A stretch of 64,000 nucleotides of DNA from Prosapia bicincta (lineage: Eukaryota > Arthropoda > Insecta > Hemiptera > Cercopidae): assembly GCA_036971475.1 (NCBI GenBank), contig JBAIZL010000001.1:287178425-287242424 (forward strand). The letters run 5' to 3'. The notes under the pieces are model-generated. The model saw only the letters and a program-made list of their open reading frames with translations, had not been told where the DNA came from and ran no database searches. This document shows, one piece after another, positions 24,632 through 38,500 of this stretch. The position numbers were made by a program, and so were the translations under genes. Numbering within the stretch: position 1 is the first letter of the stretch; every line of letters begins with the position of its first letter.

Positions 24632-27600
24632 GATTGCTAATCAACCTTTAATCATTGCTCATGGTTGTGTCAACCAGGTTCACACCTCAAACGTGAGCCT
24701 TCAGAGCCCTCTAGGCTGAGGAACTGAATTAGAAAAATCTATCGGCCCAAAAAATTTGGGGACGTTATTGTTAGTCGTCCATACCTGCGCTTCTCACTTC
24801 TGTGGTTCGTGCAAGCATGAGTCAGTAATTCATCATAAATTAGTAACCGAATATTTCTCTTATTTAGATGCTATATTAGGATAATGTACTTGGCTGCGAA
24901 TTACATTATTATTCTGCATTACATGTAACCCACATTTATTTTCTTTTTTCCTATTTGACGTTACCTCTACTTTAACTGAGTTTCTTTAGACCTTGGTTTT
25001 TTGGACCACTTTAAGAGCTTTTGCCTACACATTCACATATTTTACCTTCGGGCAAGTCTGAGACTTGATTTGTTTGCTTCAAGTTCATGTCATACCTTAT
25101 TCCAGTTGTTACCCTCAAATTTGTGTTAGGATTTATATCCTCGTTTGTACTATACTGTAAAAATCCCAGTATGAAACCAACTGCCCCAAGGAATTCAACG
25201 CTTAACCCTTAACAACAACGTGGCTATATTTAGCTCAAACACTTAAGGCTTGGTGTCATGGTCTCGTGGCAACAGCGTGTAACAGCTTATGGTCCTAATG
25301 GTCACCAGGTCAGCACTGGGAGTGCTCCAACTTGAACCAGTGGCTTCGTCCGTTTTTTCACAGGAACGACTTGGGACTAGTAGTAAAACTAGTAAAACCT
25401 TCATAAAAGTTTGATTTACTGTTTAGGTTATTGGTAAATAGACATTTACTCTTCAGTGGAATCAGGGGTTTGCAGACCGGTAGGCATGGCATGTGTGTTG
25501 GGTCAGAAACAAAACTAATCACTTGGGAGCTTCCTTACTGGACAGAGTTTTTTGTAACTAGAGACTGGTTTGGAAGTCATGTTCTGCTCGAATCTGTTGT
25601 GTCACCAAAATTATTAATTAGTAAATTCTATCTTGTGCTTATGACGGCTTCTTTACGCTTCCATGCTTTTGATAAGACTCAAAGGCCGTTTTTCCGCAAT
25701 CTCTATCCTAAATTATTTCATCTTGGAGGGAGGGTTTCATAGTTTCTAAAAGTGTAAGGGCGTGAGAAATCAGGCTCCCAAAGGATCCAAGCGCAATCAT
25801 TTGTGTCATATTGGGGTTATCAATATAAATTATTTAAATACTATATTATTCACTGGCATGAATTTCTAATAGATATCGCCCTTACTACTTTCAAGAATCG
25901 TTGAGTCAAAAATACTCCTTTATTTCATTCTGATAATATAAGGCATTATTTCCATTTGCTTTCGACCATATTTCCTCCTGTGTTTTGTTTTTCGTTCATA
26001 ATTGAATTTTTTAAGGTTTTAAAATATACTAATATTAATGTCGTCTCTAGGAAGGCCGTATAGAAAATATCCGAACTGTAGAAAATGGTAGGATGTGGTG
26101 TGGTAAAATACCTTGTGAGTCAGTGTGTCTAGTTTTGTGGTATTGGTTCCGCTTGTTCACTGATATTTGTGTTGGCGATTGTTTACGAATTTCGGTAACT
26201 CGTTTGTATTGTTCCTACTTTGTTTCTATACGCTTGTATTGGTTGTATACTTAGTAATCGCCTACTTAGACATTTTCAATGCTTCCAGTTTATGAGCACA
26301 CAGGTGTCTGAGCGAAGTAGGCTTTCTCGATCTTTTCTCACCTGGTTTATTTCTTTAGCCGTAGACCTGCACTCCAAATAGCATTGTTCGGATAAACGAC
26401 AAAATATAACACACACGTAATCGCCTTTGGAACATCAAAGATGACGGCAATATAAAGGCTTTGAGAATTGCCGGCGTTACCTAGATAATGAAGGGAGCTT
26501 AAGGGTTGGTGGGCTAATAGCGTGTGAGGGGGCGCCTCCCATAGCGTTAACTTCTCATTTACCAGTCGCATTACGCAAAGGTAAAAGAAAAATAATATAC
26601 ATTTCTGTAAACCTCCCCCCCCCCAATCAACACATGCAGAGCAAACCCTCGCTTTTTGGAGGAAAAATACCGACTTTGACTAAGGGTAGATTATAATTCT
26701 TTGCAGTGGTTTTTACAAAGGATAACATTTGCATACTGGAAAAGCGCAAAACCGTGATGACTGTTTAAATATTCTGAGAATATTATTACCTTCAGATCTG
26801 CCAGCATTTGAAATCGTAAGGCTTAGCTTTGAGTATATTTTTGGTTCATAGTAATACTTACTCACTTATTGCTGACTGAGTCTGTGTGATGCGGCAACGG
26901 CAACCTTGCTGGCGCTAACAATGAGACGATATAATTATCCCGATGGGGCGTTTTTGTAGCTCTCATCCTGTTTATCTTTCCATTCATCGTCCATATTGTT
27001 TTGTCTTAACGGAAATATATCAGTTTTTTGAGTTATTATTTAGGCTAAATAAAAAAATTAATTAGGGAACAAAATGACCATTCTTTTGCTTATTAAAACA
27101 TTACACGTGTGTTCAAGAGAAACGTTTGAAGGTCACATTAAGGCCAGCCAAGCTTTGAAGGAGAAGACGACTGTAGGGAGGAATCAGAGAAACCACCGTC
27201 ATTAGCTTTGGCAATATTTGAATAATAAAAAAAGTGTAGACAGAACAAATAGGTGGTTCAACAGTTTATTTGTGATCGCTGACGTTTTGTGACGACAAAA
27301 CTAAACAAGTTATGGTTCCCAGATTCTGTTTTTTTACCATAAACTGAAGTTCTATAAATGATAATTTTGCTCTATTTCATAATCCAGAAGTTACTAGGCC
27401 TATAATGTTTTCCGTTTTAATGCCATTTTCATCACGTCTTTTATTTACTCTCGCCTCATAGGTAAAGCTATTTGGGTAAAGTGGCAAATCGTCTCAAGCT
27501 TCGTAATGGATGTAGCCAGTTTTATTTCTAAAAAACATTTTTACGTTGTTCATTGTAGATGGTTGATAATACCTTATGACCTGGTCCTACCGTATGCGCC

Positions 27601-27700
27601 AAAATAATCAGCTGTAGTAGCTTTCTCGATCAGATGTGCCGAACTTTCATTGTTGCAGGGTATTCGTGTTTATGTTTTTCATTTGAGATTAGTTTTTGCT
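24631..27700. other. Single-copy-looking DNA, no supported gene
   Basis: The plus-strand frame 25431-25742 is open for 103 codons and follows TTTACTGTTTAG, a possible acceptor, but its translation is unrecognised. The minus-strand frame 26347-26571 begins at an ATG and is also unrecognised. A run of ten C occurs near 26615. I call no gene here. Confidence 0.45.
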
Positions 27701-27703
27701 GGC

Positions 27704-27853
27704 ATGGTGCTAACTACTTCAGAGAAAACTTTTGTCGTAGAGAATCATTTTCGCTCCAAAGACTTCACAACCACTGTTCACCAAAATGATGCAAAACTTT
27801 CAAACGGTGTAAGTGTTACCGTCAAATTAATTAGGGACTTAAAGAGAAGATGA
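27704..27853 (+). pseudogene. Possible insect-type helix-turn-helix remnant
   Basis: From an ATG at 27704 the frame reads MVLTTSEKTFVVENHFRSK and ends SVTVKLIRDLKRR-stop. The opening (E-K-x-F-x-V-E-x-x-F-R) and the later T-V-x-x-L-I-x-x-L/F-x-R element resemble the N-terminal helix-turn-helix of a family abundant in insect genomes and linked to mariner-like or other transposable elements. That family continues with a T-G-S-V block, missing here because of a stop. At 49 codons it is a fragment at best. Assignment is from motif memory only. Confidence 0.4.
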
Positions 27854-27859
27854 TAACAC

Positions 27860-30800
27860 GAGTCTAACAGATTTAGCTTCTTTATACTTGTATGTGTTTG
27901 TAGAACTATGTAAATAAAATGAAATCTTACAGTTGTACCAGTACTGTTTATTTTTGTGCATACAGTGTAACGGTTGATTATAAAACTAGCAGAGTGGCGC
28001 ATTTTGTTACGTTATTATTAAATTTAAATTCTTTTAGTTTAAGCTTTAATTTTTAGTTCTAGCTTACAGTTTAGGCGTAATAATAAACGTCTATCTGTAA
28101 CGCCTTTGATGGTAGAACTCCGTTACATTGTAATACTTTAAAATGCAAGATTAAATCATTTAAATTAGCAGAGTCTCATTAAATTAAATCTTAAGGCTTA
28201 TTAACTCGAAATGCAAGAATTGTATGCTGCTTAAATAATTACTCGATTAAATGCAATTAAAGCAAATTATACTCTTTTTATTCAGCAAACAAAAGGTAAG
28301 TTACAATCATGATACAAATTTCTTGACATTCAGTTACGGACATTTAATATTTAATTTATGCATTTTTAAGGATAACATTCTAACAAACAATTAATCAATC
28401 AATGGCTGTAAATGAATCTACACTCGCGTTTACTTGCCCCTTTTTTTATAATCAAATTTCATAATTCAAGGTGAACACAATTGCACCAAAGTGTGCGTAA
28501 ATTACTGTTATGTAAATGAATTGAAACGTTCAAGGTTCTTTAGTTTGAGTTATGCTGTATAACGTTTTAAATTTTGAGATAAATCTTTAAAGTCTTAAAT
28601 CGTTTACTTAGCTGCATTCACATCTGGTAACCTCGCGTCCTCCTCGTGAAAAGTTTCAGGAAATGTCATCGGTAACTTCAGCGTCCCATCTTGTACTTGG
28701 TTGCGTACGCTGTCTTCTATCTCACGATTATAACATGTTTTAAAAAGGAGGTTTAAATTAAACTTTGAAAACAAAATAAAAATTTTTCTTGCTCTCGGAC
28801 ACGTCCGTTGCCCTTTACATCTTGGCTAAAAGAGGCCTTATATTGTATTTGCGAGCAACCTTCCTACCTACCGCGCATCCGGGGGGCGCATCCCGATTTT
28901 AATACACGTTTTAAAATTCTCCGTTAGATGTCACTAACAACCAGAGATCTCACTAAAATATTTCTCATACATTACAATTTTTTTTTATACAGTTGTACAT
29001 TATTACAAATTTTTGAATACATTCTCGTTTGTTTTCTGAACCTTGCCAATTTAATATGTAACATCATCTAAAGTGTGTTACAACAGTAGAAAAATACTAA
29101 CTGCAAGGAACTATTAGTTTTAGGAGAATTTCATGAAGTAGTCATTTTAGACGGTCATTTTTATAATGTTTAAAATACTAGGAGAGAGGTATTTTCATTT
29201 ATTAATGATATCAAATCTCTTTTTTATTCTTCTTTTAATGAGATCATATTTTTCATATCTTTCTGTAATTTTCCCTTGACATTTCTTCTGTCCAGATTCC
29301 ATCTTGTAGCACACAGCTCATACTTTCATTTATTCTCATAGTTTTCTACTCGTTCTGTGGCAATAGGCTGAAGCTGTGTACAATACACAACTGTATATAT
29401 AAATACCGTAGAGTGTCAAAATACGACGTCAGATTTCTATAAACTTACCTGATTGCCCTGAAGATACCCGAAAGTCAAAAGTGACGTTAGATTAACGCTA
29501 ACAACTGTTTTTATCTTGTTTTAGAGGTCACTTTGAGGTTATGTTAAATTCACATTCAAATGAAATTTACAATATATTCTTAAATACCGTATATTGACTA
29601 AGTTATATAACATTGTGTGATTCTTTTTACATTGCCACTTTTTATATTGCATAATAGCAGTAATTTAAATTATATTTTTTCACAACACGGTAATTGTAAA
29701 TATAGTTCACTGACCTGTTAATGAATTGAGAACTATATTTACGAATCAAGTTATGAAATAAGTGTGCCTATTTAAGAAGCGTTATTTGAAGCACGTGTCT
29801 CGGCAGTCCCACGATCGCTTTTGTTTCTTTCCTTTTAGTTACTTTAATCTGCTTATTGTTTTTTTAAAAAATATATTGATAACTATACCTAATTAGTGAA
29901 AACATTGTACAAATATGTTCATAATTTAAAACTTTAATTTTATATTTAAATGTTAATGGTTATTGTTACTGTCTATTAAACGTTAATATAAATAACAGCG
30001 TATAACTAGTGATTAATAGGATTTAAAATGGTGTAGGCTATAAAAAGAGAAAAACGGCTTTTATATGGAGTTCCGTTACTCGTACTATAAAAAGCCATTT
30101 GATTGGACAATTCAATTTACCCTTTCTAATTGGTTCCACAATAAATACGTTACCTCTATAGAAACGATTATTTTTCATACAGTTTTTATTTCACCAGAGA
30201 TTTCATTATTTTAATTTTACAAAATTTAATTAAATTTCCGCACCAATATGGGAGAGAAATATAGGAGGATGTGTACCAAGTAAAACCGCTAGAGGGCCAT
30301 GGACGTGAAAATACTTTCCGCGGTTGTAGGTCGTTCGTGGTTTAATATATTCTCGGGGTGATTAAAGGCGGACCTTCCATTGTTCCAAAAATGAAACTGA
30401 AGGTAAAACCTGAACTAGGTGAACATGTAAACGTAAGAATCAGATAAGGAACCTATACTCAGTATCTGCTTTAATGATTCCTCTATCATAATATTAGGTA
30501 ATGAGTTTCGTAGGAAATCAGCTTTAGTTTGTAAAGCGCTTTTAGTAATGGAAACTCTCCCTTAAGCCATTATTGTTGTACAATAATAAATTTTGTTAGA
30601 TCGGAAATACGAACTTGTTACTGTTTTGTAAAAATATGTCACTATGAAGCCAAAGTGTACATGTTTTGCATGGTCCTAAAAGATAGTCGACTTCTTAGGA
30701 TTCTTTCGCTAATATTAACATCTAGATCCTTGTGTTGAGTCTCAATCATCCGTTGGTATATCTGTTTAGTAAAAATCTGTGATCCAGACGTCATTGAAAA

Positions 30801-30950
30801 AATGTGTATCTGGAGTCGTAGAAAGTCCTCAGGAGCGCAGAAAATAGTACTGTTTGTGTTTACGCCACATACATTCAAAAAGCACACTTTATAACACAAG
30901 CGAATCGTTTTGGAATGAAAGTTTTCTTATAAAGGAGAACACAAAGTTAT
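27860..30950. other. AT-rich DNA, one possible minus-strand exon
   Basis: A locally GC-richer patch at 28604-28725 has, on the minus strand, a possible acceptor (GTGAGATAG) followed by about 38 codons reading DSVRNQVQDGTLKLPMTF and ending in TAA; no family is recognised and no AATAAA follows closely. The minus-strand frame 30642-30899 is unrecognised. Elsewhere nothing is supported. Confidence 0.4.
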
Positions 30951-30954
30951 ACTA

Positions 30955-31445
30955 ATATAAAATGTAGTGATGTTTCATTATAGTTACAATATAGTGATGT
31001 ATTATAGTTATAATATTATGATGATGTATCTTAGTTACATTGTAGTGATGTTGAATCATAGTTACACTATAGTGGTGATGGATTGTAGTTATAATGTATT
31101 TATGTTACATTATAGTTACAATGTAGTGATGTCATTATAGTTACGATGTAGTGATGTTGCATCATGGTTAAAATGTAGAGATGTTGAATTTTTGATACAA
31201 TTTAGTGATGGTGCACCATGATTACAGTATAGTAATGTTGCATTATAGTTACAATACAGTGATGCTGTGTTATAGGTAAAATATGGCGGTGTTGCATCTT
31301 AAAAACAATGTAGTGATGTTGAATTATATTTGAAATATAGTGTTTTGCATTATAGTTACAATGTAGTGTTGTTATATCATAGTTAAAATGTAGTATTGTT
31401 CCATCAAAGTTATAATGTAGCGATGTTACATAATAACAATGTAGC
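30955..31445. repeat. 27-bp minisatellite, about 18 diverged copies
   Basis: The unit reads gatgttgcattatagttaca then atgtagt. Copies differ at many positions and by small indels. As 27 is nine codons, the minus strand stays open through part of the array (to 31202) and gives a His/Tyr-rich reading that I regard as an artefact. Confidence 0.88.
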
Positions 31446-33570
31446 CAGCTAAGACATATGAATGAGAAACATAACATAAAGTGAAAAACGGCCAGAAGGC
31501 CTATTGGGGCGATGCAATAACGCCTCATAAATTGACCACTTGTCAACAAATTAGCTTATTAGACAAAATTGCATTAGCCAAACACAAAGGAAAATTTCAA
31601 CTACATTTAAAGGATATTTTAGTCATATACAATTTCAAAGTCTGTAAAAATCAAACATTGCGGAACACATCCTAAGAACTGAACATAAATGAAAATAAAC
31701 GACCTAAAATTAGTGTAGAATTTTAAATCAAAAAGTATGTGAAATTGTTTTGAAAGTTTGTTTTTTAATATATATGATAAAAATAATTCATTAGATTTTG
31801 ACAAATGGCCTATACCAATGTCTCTATTATAATCGAGAGTTAGAAGATAATTGCAGTCTTATTAGTTTTTGTAAAATACTTTTATTAATAATAAAAACAC
31901 TGTAAATTCAAATATTGTAAAGCTAACGTCCTTAGCACCAAATGTAGTCTTGTAGTTATTTCCTTTGAAGATGATTGCTTTCAAATCGAAATGTACATAG
32001 GGGCATAAATAAAACGTTTTTGAGGTTTAAGAGGCCTTATTTATTTACGATATAAAGTTACACCACACTTGCTCTAAGTTATTACTCAGGTACTTGATTT
32101 ATGTGTTAGAGAAATAGGTACTAGCAATTATACAAGTTGAAGGAACCTTTGAAAGCTTGTTATTTAGGCATTTTAATAGCAACAAACATCCTTGAAATAC
32201 CAATAATACAGATTAACAATCATTAGACCATAGCGTTGTAGCTTCGGAAACAGTTTTGTAATTTCCAAACTGCCGTTATGCAAATAACCAATAAAATGCA
32301 TTGCACTATCGAAATTAAAACAAACCACTTCGTTAAATTTAAATGTAAGTGGCGCAAATTGTAGCGTTTCATGTAGATAGTTACGAGCTCAACATTTTTG
32401 CGATCATATCCTGCAAATTGTATCATACATATTTGGCAAAAAGAACTTTTCACAGACTTTAATGTTTCAGAATAAAGTTCAATATTATGCCGCTAATCTA
32501 AAGACAAGATGATTTTAATTTTCTTGTTTTTATTAGTAATGTAAACATATAAAATAATAGATTTAATATAAACATGAAAGTCATTGTACCTATGAAACAA
32601 GATCAGAATATAAGAATAAACGGCAAATAAAATACTTATTTCATACGGAAAACTATTAGATTACTTACAAGGGTACATAATGGGAGGGAGTTGGAAGCAT
32701 TTACACAAGTCAAAAATGAAAAATGTGAACGAAAAGTAAATAAAAATGTTTAAGAAGCTGAAACGTAATATTGTGGCATAAAGAGAATTGTTTTCACTAA
32801 TCCTTTTGTCGAAACTAAAACTCCATTTAAAAAAATTTTTCTCTTAACCCCATTTCGATTTGTTTCATGTTTCATTTATATGAACGTTGTTTATGTGGTT
32901 CTGTTATATTCTTATTTTTACCTTCACCAATACCTTTTTACATTTCATAAAACGAGTCACACCTAATAAATTACAATATCCAAATTCTTTTTTTACGTTT
33001 ACCCAGGCCTCGGTTTCTTCTCACAGTTAAGTGATTTTTACATTTTCGTTTAACTTTTATAGTATAAATCCTATGCTCATTTCCACCCCAACGTTTATCA
33101 TCTTACAGTCAAGTGTAGTTAATAAAGAGACTTCATTTACTGATATTTTGGTTTGTGTGTTAGCTGTAATGTTGATTTAGCTGGCACATGTTGTAATAAC
33201 CGGAACATGTTCAGCATGCAGTTCTTTCTACGAGTTCTTTCTCGTATATTTATCGGATATCCTCAAAAACCAATCCCTTTCAGATTCTTGTATACATGTA
33301 CACCCTGAAGTTTGTCTTCAATATTGGCACTTTTGTGTGTTTGTTCTTCCTTTCCATTCACACATAACTTTATTTTTTTAAGATTCGATCTGAATGAGTT
33401 TCTTTCTAGATCTATTCTGCGTGTATATTTTAAAGCAAATTATTTAAAATTTATTACAATAAAAATTTTAATCATTTTTTTTAATTTACGACAAATTGGT
33501 TCCTAAACCTTTTGCCACCGAACAGTGCACATTTTACAAAACCTGTTAATTACGGGTCACAGTTGGAAAG
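31446..33570. other. AT-rich spacer
   Basis: No supported gene or array. Short frames at 31481-31675 (plus) and 32223-32453 (minus) are unrecognised. Confidence 0.5.
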
Positions 33571-33571
33571 C

Positions 33572-33577
33572 TTTATT
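33572..33577 (-). terminator. Polyadenylation signal AATAAA
   Basis: Minus-strand AATAAA, 73 bases downstream of the TGA of the candidate exon, followed by a GT-rich region (about 33510-33545) that could serve as the downstream element. AATAAA is frequent by chance in such AT-rich DNA, so its value rests on the position. Confidence 0.35.
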
Positions 33578-33649
33578 CTAGGAATGAAGTCACATTTCCT
33601 TCAGGCAGAAGCGATAAAAGTCGGGGCAGAGTAGGCAACAGGTGATACA

Positions 33650-33867
33650 TCATGCTGGCGTCTGAGTGTCGCCCGATTGCTGGCACTTCCATTTGAAGGG
33701 GTAACTAACACGTGGCCTAAGGCTAAGTGATACATTGTAGGTTGGCAACACTGATTCCGTCACGGCTGGAGAGAAATAAATTTCTACAGCTGACATTTCA
33801 GTGGACGACACTTGTCCGCTAATCCTTGAGCCGTCTTTAAAACGAAACATCTTCAGCAGATTAGTTT
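33650..33867 (-). CDS. Candidate 3'-terminal exon, unrecognised product
   Basis: On the minus strand, TTTTCACTTTCTCTATTTTAG is followed from 33867 by an open frame of 72 codons ending in TGA at 33650. The tract is a strong polypyrimidine-AG acceptor. The exon is less AT-biased than its surroundings. It reads TNLLKMFRFKDGSRISGQVS and ends KWKCQQSGDTQTPA; the internal ATG at 33848-33850 need not be a start. AATAAA follows 73 bases after the stop, then a GT-rich stretch, as expected for a 3' end. I recognise no domain. Upstream exons would lie above 33.9 kb on the minus strand, but none is evident before the satellite. Moderate-to-low confidence. Confidence 0.38.
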
Positions 33868-33869
33868 CT

Positions 33870-34880
33870 AAAATAGAGAAAGTGAAAATCGATCTCTGCT
33901 TTTGAACTGAAGTTGAAATTTAAATTTCTCAGTGTAAAATAAAAGATTTGTAAATATTTTCTCATTATTCTCGATTTTGAGTTCTAATACTTTCTTTACA
34001 ATATTATATATTTTTTTATTTAACTTTTTAAAATAATGGCGTGTTTATTTAAAGGCTAAAACAAAATTTAGGCAATCTTAATTTGAAAAAAATTAGGTGT
34101 AATAACACCTAATTGTTTGCAATTGGGAGTAATACATTTTACACATCTTCTCTACTAGAGGATTTTTATAATAAGTTCCAAAACAAAGTAAATAGAAATA
34201 AAAAAATCCATATACAAAACTTCAACCAGAAAGGTGCTCTCTAGGCGTTGTGAATTCCTGAGGATAGAACGATGTTTATATTAAACGTCTGTCGCCAACG
34301 TAAGAAACCAAAACCAAAATGACTTCACATAATTTACCTTGGCAGAGTTTTTACACCGTTGAATCAAGTCTAATAGCGTACGATCAAACCTTACGGAGGT
34401 GTAGTTTTTATCCACCACTGCATGGATGAAGGTTCCACTAAAAACCAACAGTGTTTTTCTTTCAAGGAAGTAGTTACTAATCAGTACTAACTACTTTAAT
34501 AAAACTATTGTAAATTTTTATTAATGTCCAGAGCTTAGATATGAATAGTGAAGCAATGCAGATATGGTTTTTGTTGACTATGCCCGGATGTTTTCGAGAA
34601 CGCAATTTTCTAGGATTCGTCTTCATAATAGCCACTTACTTCCCGCCGGAGGATGTTAGCATCCTATATTAACCATTCGCTGAAGTCAGTGTTATTCAGA
34701 AATACATTAAGATTTGATTAATATATCGCTAGCCTTCGATTAAGCTAATTATATGAACCACATCTGTTATTATTCGGCCATGGTGTTCCCTGTTCAATTG
34801 TTATATGAATCCTCTAGAATCAAACCGCACTTTCTCCCTCTCACCTTATTTTTTAGAACAGTAAAAAAACATCAAAAAAA
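33870..34880. other. AT-rich flank of the satellite array
   Basis: Contains a tight perfect hairpin: AATTAGGTGT (34091-34100), loop AATA, ACACCTAATT (34105-34114). No gene is supported. Confidence 0.5.
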
Positions 34881-35589
34881 TTAAGGCTATATCTGTTAAC
34901 ACAATTACCGGTTATTTGCGTTGCCTTGTAGGAATGAGGTTAGTTTTTACCTTCATAGATATTTACAATTCGGATTTATCTTATTATATAGATTCACGCA
35001 GTTTGTATATTATTACTTATATAAAGTTTGGCATATTAGCTTGTATAAACATATTTAGGCCTATATCTTTTAACACAATTACCGGTTATTTGTGTTGCCT
35101 TGTAGGAATGAGGTTAGTGTTTACCTTCATAGATATTTACAATTCGGATGTATCTTATTATATAAATTCATGTACTTTGTATATTATTACTTATATGTAG
35201 TTTTGCATATTAGCTTGTATAAACATATTTAGGTCTATATCTATTAACACAATTACATGTTATTTGTGTTGCCTCGTAGGAATGAGGTTAGTATTTACCT
35301 TCATAGATATTTACAATTCGGATGTATCTTATTATATAGATTCACGCAATTTGTATATTATTACTTTAATGAAGTTTGGCATATTAGCCTGTATAAACAT
35401 ATTTAGGCCTATATCTATTAACACAATTACATGTTATTTGTGTTGCCTCATAGGAATGAGGTTAGTTTTTACCTTCATAGATATTTACAATTCGGATGTA
35501 TCTTATTATATAGATTCACGCAATTTGTATATTATTACTTATATAAAGTTTGACATATTAGCTTGTATAAACAAATTTAGGCCTATATC

Positions 35590-38500
35590 TGTTAACACAA
35601 TTACCGGTTATTTGTGTTGCCTTGTAGGAATGAGGTTAGTGTTTACCTTCATAGATATTTACAATTCGGATGTATCTTATTATATAAATTCATGTACTTT
35701 GTATATTATTACTTATATGTAGTTTTGCATATTAGCTTGTATAAACATATTTAGGTCTATATCTATTAACACAATTACATGTTATTTGTGTTGCCTCGTA
35801 GGAATGAGGTTAGTATTTACCTTCATAGATATTTACAATTCGGATGTATCTTATTATATAGATTCACGCAATTTGTATATTATTACTTTAATGAAGTTTG
35901 GCATATTAGCCTGTATAAACATATTTAGGCCTATATCTATTAACACAATTACATGTTATTTGTGTTGCCTCGTAGGAATGAGGTTAGTTTTTACCTTCAT
36001 AGATATTTACAATTCGGATGTATCTTATTATATAGATTCACGCAATTTGTATATTATTACTTATATAAAGTTTGACATATTAGCTTGTATAAACATATTT
36101 AGGCCTATATCTGTTAACACAATTACCGGTTATTTGTGTTGCCTTGTAGGAATGAGGTTAGTTTTTACCTTCATAGATATTTACAATTCGGATTTATCTT
36201 ATTATATAGATTCATGTACTTTGTATATTATTACTTTAATGAAGTTTGGCATATTAGCTTGTATAAACATATTTAGGCCTATATCTTTTAACACAATTAC
36301 CGGTTATTTGTGTTGCCTTGTAGGAATGAGGTTAGTGTTTACCTTCATAGATATTTACAATTCGGATGTATCTTATTATATAAATTCATGTACTTTGTAT
36401 ATTATTACTTATATGTAGTTTTGCATATTGGCTTGTATAAACATATTTAGGTCTATATCTATTAACACAATTACATGTTATTTGTGTTGCCTCGTAGGAA
36501 TGAGGTTAGTATTTACCTTCATAGATATTTACAATTCGGATGTATCTTATTATATAGATTCACGCAATTTGTATATTATTACTTTAATGAAGTTTGGCAT
36601 ATTAGCCTGTATAAACATATTTAGGCCTATATCTATTAACACAATTACATGTTATTTGTGTTGCCTCGTAGGAATGAGGTTAGTTTTTACCTTCATAGAT
36701 ATTTACAATTCGGATGTATCTTATTATATAGATTCACGCAATTTGTATATTATTACTTATATAAAGTTTGACATATTAGCTTGTATAAACATATTTAGGC
36801 CTATATCTGTTAACACAATTACCGGTTATTTGTGCTGCCTTGTAGGAATGAGGTTAGTTTTTACCTTCACAGATATTTACAATTCGGATTTATCTTATTA
36901 TATAGATTTACGTAATTTGTATATTATTACTTTAATGAAGTTTTGGCATATTAGCTTGTATAAACATATTTAGGCCTATATCTTTTAACACAATTACCGG
37001 TTATTTGTGTTGCCTCGTAGGAATGAGGTTAGTGTTTACCTTCATAGATATTTACAATTCGGATGTATCTTATTATATAGATTCACGCAATTTGTATATT
37101 ATTACTTATATAAAGTTTGTCATATTAGCTTGTATAAACATATTTAGGCCTATATCTGTTAACACAATTACCGGTTATTTGTGTTGCCTTGTAGGAATGA
37201 AGTTAGTGTTTACCTTCATAGATATTTACAATTCGGATGTATCTTATTACATAAATTCATGTACTTTGTATATTATTACTTATATGTAGTTTTGCATATT
37301 AGCTTGTATAAACATATTTAGGTCTATATCTATTAACACAATTACATGTTATTTGTGTTGCCTCGTAGGAATGAGGTTAGTTTTTACCTTCATAGATATT
37401 TACAATTCGGATGTATCTTATTATATAGATACACGCAATTTGTATATTATTACTTATATAAAGATTGACATATTAGCTTGTATAAACATATTTAGGCCTA
37501 TATCTGTTAACACAATTACATGTTATTTGTGTTGCCTTGTAGGAATGAGGTTAGTTTTTACCTTCATAGATATTTACAATTCGGATGTATCTTATTATAT
37601 AGATTCACGCAATTTGTATATTATTAATTTAATGAAGTTTGGCATATTAGCCTGTATAAACATATTTAGGCCTATATCTATTAACACAATTACATGTTAT
37701 TTGTGTTGCCTCGTAGGAATGAGGTTAGTTTTTACCTTCATAGATATTTACAATTCGGATGTATCTTATTATATAGATTCACGCAATTTGTATATTATTA
37801 ATTTAATGAAGTTTGGCATATTAGCCTGTATAAACATATTTAGGTCTATATCTATTAACACAATTACATGTTATTTGTGTTGCCTCGTAGGAATGAGGTT
37901 AGTTTTTACCTTCATAGATATTTACAATTCGGATGTATCTTATTATATAGATTCACGCAATTTGTATATTATTACTTATATAAAGTTTGACATATTAGCT
38001 TGTATAAACATATTTAGGCCTATATCTGTTAACACAATTACCGGTTATTTGTGTTGCCTTGTAGGAATGAGGTTAGTTTTTACCTTCATAGATATTTACA
38101 ATTCGGATTTATCTTATTATATAGATTCATGTACTTTGTATATTATTACTTTAATGAAGTTTGGCATATTAGCTTGTATAAACATATTTAGGCCTATATC
38201 TTTTAACACAATTACCGGTTATTTGTGTTGCCTTGTAGGAATGAGGTTAGTGTTTACCTTCATACATATTTACAATTCGGATGTATCTTATTACATAAAT
38301 TCATGTACTTTGTATATTATTACTTATATGTAGTTTTGCATATTAGCCTGTATAAACATATTTAGGTCTATATCTATTAACACAATTACATGTTATTTGT
38401 GTTGCCTCGTAGGAATGAGGTTAGTTTTTACCTTCATAGATATTTACAATTCGGATGTATCTTATTATATAGATTCACGCAATTTGTATATTATTACTTA

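Noticed and set aside
31202..31549. His/Tyr-rich minus-strand ORF
   Set aside because: It is mostly the 27-bp minisatellite read in a frame kept open by the nine-codon period.
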